NCBI RefSeq assembly: GCF_000369405.1
Contig: NZ_KB850002.1
Span: 1-64,000, forward strand
DNA from: Acinetobacter sp. ANC 3929
GTDB lineage: Bacteria; Pseudomonadota; Gammaproteobacteria; Pseudomonadales; Moraxellaceae
Direction of reading: 5' to 3'
DNA: 64,000 nt
The translations under genes and the position numbers were made by a program. The notes beneath the pieces were generated by a model that did no database searches, had not been told where the DNA came from, and was given only the letters and a program-made list of their open reading frames with translations. Below are positions 61,354 to 64,000 of this stretch, piece by piece (position 1 is the first letter of the stretch; every line of letters starts with the position of its first letter).

Positions 61354-62493
61354 TTACATATTTGAAAGAATAGAATCTTTTACTTGATCCATGGTCGCAT
61401 CAATCGACAACATCACGGCATCAGCACATTGCTTGATTGCAGTGTCAGGATCTTTTAAGCCATTGCCTGTCACTGTACATACAATCACAGAACCTTCAGC
61501 AATTTTACCTGCTTTAAGATCGCGGATTGCACCACCAATTGATGCTGCTGAAGCTGGTTCTACGAATACGCCTTCATACATTGAAAGTAAGCGTTGCGCT
61601 TCCAGGATTTCAGCATCAGTCAGTTCATCAAACCAACCTTTAGAATCACGGACTACGGCTTTGGCATGGTTCCAGCTTTGTGGATTACCAATACGAATTG
61701 CTGTTGCAACTGTTTCTGGATTCTCCACCGGTGCGCCACGTAAGAATGGCGCAGCACCAGATGCTTGATAACCGACCATTGTTGGTAAGCCTTCTGGTTT
61801 AGGACCTGTGAATTGATCAGTTGTAGCATCATAAATCACTTGCTCAAACTGATCCGCTGGTTGATTGGCAACCGCTTCGGTATAACCCATCCAGTGTGCG
61901 GTGATGTTACCCGCATTACCGACAGGCAAGCAGTGATAATCAGGTGCGCGGCCCAATGCTTCTACAATTTCATAAGCAATGGTTTTCTGACCTTGCAAAC
62001 GATACGGGTTGATCGAGTTTACAATCGTTACAGGTGCTTGATCAGCGACTTCTTTGACCAGACGCATACCGTCATCGAAGTTACCGCGAATTTGCATGGT
62101 GATCGCGCCGTACATCATTGCCTGCGCCATTTTACCCATCGCAATTTTGCCTTCTGGGATCAATACGAATGCTTTGATACCTGCACGTGCTGCATAGGCT
62201 GCTGCTGCTGCTGAAGTATTCCCTGTAGATGCACAGATAATCGCTTTAGAGCCTTCTTCAACTGCTTTTGTCACCGCCATGGTCATACCACGGTCTTTAA
62301 ATGAACCTGTTGGGTTCAGACCTTCGTATTTCACATAGATTTCTACGTTTTTGCCAATAATACGTGGAATGTTCTCTAGTTTAATCAGTGGGGTATTCCC
62401 TTCACCTAAAGAAATTGCGCGTGTAGTTGCAGACACAGGTAAACGGTCACGATAACGATCTACAAGACCAGTATAACGATTGGCATTCGACAT
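61354..62493 (-). CDS. thrC: Threonine synthase
   Basis: A 379-residue PLP enzyme that makes threonine from phosphohomoserine. The PLP Lys is in NPTGSFKDRGMTMA (residues ~56-69), the phosphate loop GNAGNITAHWMGY (~192-204) and the EGVFVEPASAASIGG end motif are present. The length fits the shorter threonine synthase group (~350-380). It follows hom on the same strand, separated by a 108-base gap holding a palindromic repeat. Together with hom it forms the threonine branch; thrB is not in the window. Confidence 0.95.
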   Translation of the reverse strand: MSNANRYTGLVDRYRDRLPVSATTRAISLGEGNTPLIKLENIPRIIGKNVEIYVKYEGLNPTGSFKDRGMTMAVTKAVEEGSKAIICASTGNTSAAAAAYAARAGIKAFVLIPEGKIAMGKMAQAMMYGAITMQIRGNFDDGMRLVKEVADQAPVTIVNSINPYRLQGQKTIAYEIVEALGRAPDYHCLPVGNAGNITAHWMGYTEAVANQPADQFEQVIYDATTDQFTGPKPEGLPTMVGYQASGAAPFLRGAPVENPETVATAIRIGNPQSWNHAKAVVRDSKGWFDELTDAEILEAQRLLSMYEGVFVEPASAASIGGAIRDLKAGKIAEGSVIVCTVTGNGLKDPDTAIKQCADAVMLSIDATMDQVKDSILSNM

Positions 62494-62521
62494 GATGGTG
62501 TTCCAATATGAGGTAGAGAGA

Positions 62522-62594
62522 AAATCCCTCCCAACCTCCCTTTGGAAAAGGGAGGAGTTCCCCCTCTTGAATAACGAGGGGTGAGGGGAGATTT
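62522..62594. repeat. Intergenic palindromic repeat between hom and thrC
   Basis: Two perfect hairpins: CCTCCCTTT-GGA-AAAGGGAGG (62535-62555) and CCCCTC (62561-62566) with GAGGGG (62576-62581). The outer ends AAATC and GATTT are also inverted, giving a three-way folded element. GC-rich against an AT-rich background. Similar intergenic elements occur repeatedly in Acinetobacter genomes from memory. Confidence 0.75.
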
Positions 62595-62601
62595 AAACTG
62601 A

Positions 62602-63903
62602 TTAACTATCGAGCGATTCTAAACGAATTCTTACGATTTCGCCACGAATTACAGGTAATGCTTGAATTTGTGCTAGTGCTTCATCCATTTTAGATTCAAC
62701 GATCGGATCGGTTAAAATCACGATAGGAATCAAGTCTTTTAAGCGTGATTGCTGCATGATGGCATCAATACTGATTCCAGCACGGCTGAGAATCGTAGTG
62801 ACATCAGCCAATACGCCAGTCTGATCTTCAGCATTGAGACGGATGTAATAACCAGTGGTCATTTCTTCACGACTCAAGATTGGCACATTGGTCAATGCTT
62901 CAAAAGCAAGCTGAGGAATTGTTCCAGCGCCATCTTCGGTATATGAAATATCACGCACGATATCAATCACGTCAGCAACCACAGCAGAAGCTGTTGGACC
63001 TGCGCCAGCACCAGCACCATAATATAAGGTTGGGCCAACGGCATTGGCTTGAACCAAGACGGCATTTTTAACGCCATTTACATTGGCAATCAATTCTTCT
63101 GCAGGGATCAGGGTTGGATGTACACGTAACTCAATGCCTTTGTCAGCACGGCGTGCAATGCCTAAATGCTTGATACGGAAACCAAGTTCTTCTGCATATT
63201 TCACATCTTGAGCTGTGATTTTGCTGATACCTTCGGTATAGACCTTATTAAATTGCAATGGAATACCAAAAGCACATGACGCCAAAATCGTCAGCTTATG
63301 GGCCGCATCAATCCCTTCAACATCAAAGGTTGGGTCAGCTTCGGCATAACCAAGTTCTTGCGCTTCTTTTAAAACGTCTTCAAAGGCACGGCCTTTTTCA
63401 CGCATTTCAGTCAGAATGAAGTTGCCTGTACCGTTAATGATGCCGGCAAGCCATTCGATATGGTTGGCTGCAAGACCTTCACGGATCACTTTAATGATTG
63501 GGATACCGCCAGCAACCGCTGCTTCATAAGCAATCTGAACGGCATTGTCTTCTGCTGCCTTAAACAGTTCATTACCATGTTCAGCCAGTAAAGCTTTGTT
63601 TGCAGTGACAACCTGTTTACCATGCTTAATGGCTTCCATGATGACTTCATAAGCAGGATGAATGCCACCCATGACTTCGACCACCATATCAACATCTGGT
63701 TGACGGACGATCTCCATCAAGTCATCGCTTTGTTTAATGCCTTCGAGTTGTAAATCTGGACGTGGACGGCGTGTGCCTACGTGTGTAATTTGAATTTCTC
63801 GACCGGTACGGCGTTTAATTTCCGCAGCATTTTCTTGTAGTAATTTAAGGGCTCCACCACCTACAGTACCAAGACCGAGTATCGCCAGACGAACTGGTTT
63901 CAC
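62602..63903 (-). CDS. hom: Homoserine dehydrogenase
   Basis: A 433-residue enzyme that reduces aspartate semialdehyde to homoserine. N-terminal NAD(P) loop VRLAILGLGTVGGGALKLL, catalytic domain with NGTGNFILTEM (residues ~175-185) and FDVEGIDAAHKLTILAS, and a C-terminal ACT domain (~350-430, YYIRLNAEDQTGVLADVTTILSRAGISIDAI) that senses threonine. The GTG start (63903) has GGAG 6 bases upstream; ATG codons 12 and 21 bases earlier are also in frame. The upstream part of the gene's neighbourhood is outside the window. Confidence 0.95.
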   Translation of the reverse strand: MKPVRLAILGLGTVGGGALKLLQENAAEIKRRTGREIQITHVGTRRPRPDLQLEGIKQSDDLMEIVRQPDVDMVVEVMGGIHPAYEVIMEAIKHGKQVVTANKALLAEHGNELFKAAEDNAVQIAYEAAVAGGIPIIKVIREGLAANHIEWLAGIINGTGNFILTEMREKGRAFEDVLKEAQELGYAEADPTFDVEGIDAAHKLTILASCAFGIPLQFNKVYTEGISKITAQDVKYAEELGFRIKHLGIARRADKGIELRVHPTLIPAEELIANVNGVKNAVLVQANAVGPTLYYGAGAGAGPTASAVVADVIDIVRDISYTEDGAGTIPQLAFEALTNVPILSREEMTTGYYIRLNAEDQTGVLADVTTILSRAGISIDAIMQQSRLKDLIPIVILTDPIVESKMDEALAQIQALPVIRGEIVRIRLESLDS

Positions 63904-64000
63904 GTCACACTCCATTTTATTCAATCATTTTAATGAAGCTTGATCATAGCTAAAAAAATGCACATACACTAGGGTCTGTTGTCACTTTATAAATGAATTG

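Noticed and set aside
63962..64000. Possible insertion sequence end (GGGTCTGTTGTCA) at the right edge
   Set aside because: Only ~40 bases are visible, with no transposase or paired repeat, so it cannot be supported.

Overview
This is an AT-rich gammaproteobacterial chromosome segment that reads as Acinetobacter. The main reason is gene order: gacA-pilS-pilR next to pbpG, with ctpA, gpmI, lptFG, pepA-holC and a DNA adenine methylase joined to ribD. The lineage also fits a creBCD system, an OprD-type porin, paired TorF-type porins and glnK-amtB behind sigma-54 promoters. Nearly everything is chromosomal housekeeping. No transposase, prophage, tRNA or CRISPR array was seen.

Layout. 1-100: last ~54 bases of a 5S rRNA gene and its terminator, i.e. 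the end of an rRNA operon. 210-5490: an acetyltransferase resembling AAC(2')-I, cysK, a tandem pair of lytic transglycosylase lipoproteins each behind a similar structured leader, and a flavodoxin-like operon divergent from a MerR regulator. 5.5-12.8 kb: a phytase-type esterase lipoprotein behind Pho-like repeats, an MFS carrier, YgiQ, DUF2726 and RidA. 12.8-16.5 kb: creB-creC-creD with a perfect cre tag inside the end of creC. 16.8-23.7 kb: dinB, a GH25 lysozyme, an unrecognised membrane protein, a DHA2 efflux pump, a choice-of-anchor I lipoprotein behind four Pho-box half-sites, and a LOG protein. 23.9-34.2 kb: a 43-codon ORF coupled to a TerC/CBS protein, then YchJ, TRIC, parC, fadD, MAPEG, ppa and an OprD porin.

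34.2-41.7 kb looks like a nitrogen-responsive block. Two TorF-family porins have near-identical TGGCAC-N5-TTGCT sigma-54 promoters and flank a TauE/SafE carrier. Then come comM, ubiK, glnK and amtB, the last two each with their own sigma-54-type promoter, and several NtrC-like sites. 41.8-46.8 kb: nrdR-ribD-DNA adenine methylase, a GlpF-like channel, and riboflavin synthase. 46.8-54.98 kb: pepA-holC-coiled-coil protein, divergent lptF-lptG, a putative molybdenum-cofactor carrier, gpmI and ctpA. 55-60 kb: gacA-pilS-pilR and pbpG. 60-64 kb: a DUF6915 gene broken by one in-frame TGA, an acidic unknown protein, and thrC and hom separated by a palindromic intergenic repeat.

The most informative content is regulatory and lies between the genes: two separate Pho-type lipoprotein promoters, a four-promoter sigma-54 block, the cre tag, a SoxR-like MerR operator, and the duplicated leader-plus-transglycosylase unit. 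No clear new defence or mobile system was found. The least explained items are that duplicated leader RNA, the small ORF overlapping terC, and the paired sigma-54 TorF porins around a sulfite/organic-anion-type exporter. Start codons were moved from the longest ORF where a ribosome binding site, signal peptide or family N terminus favoured it.
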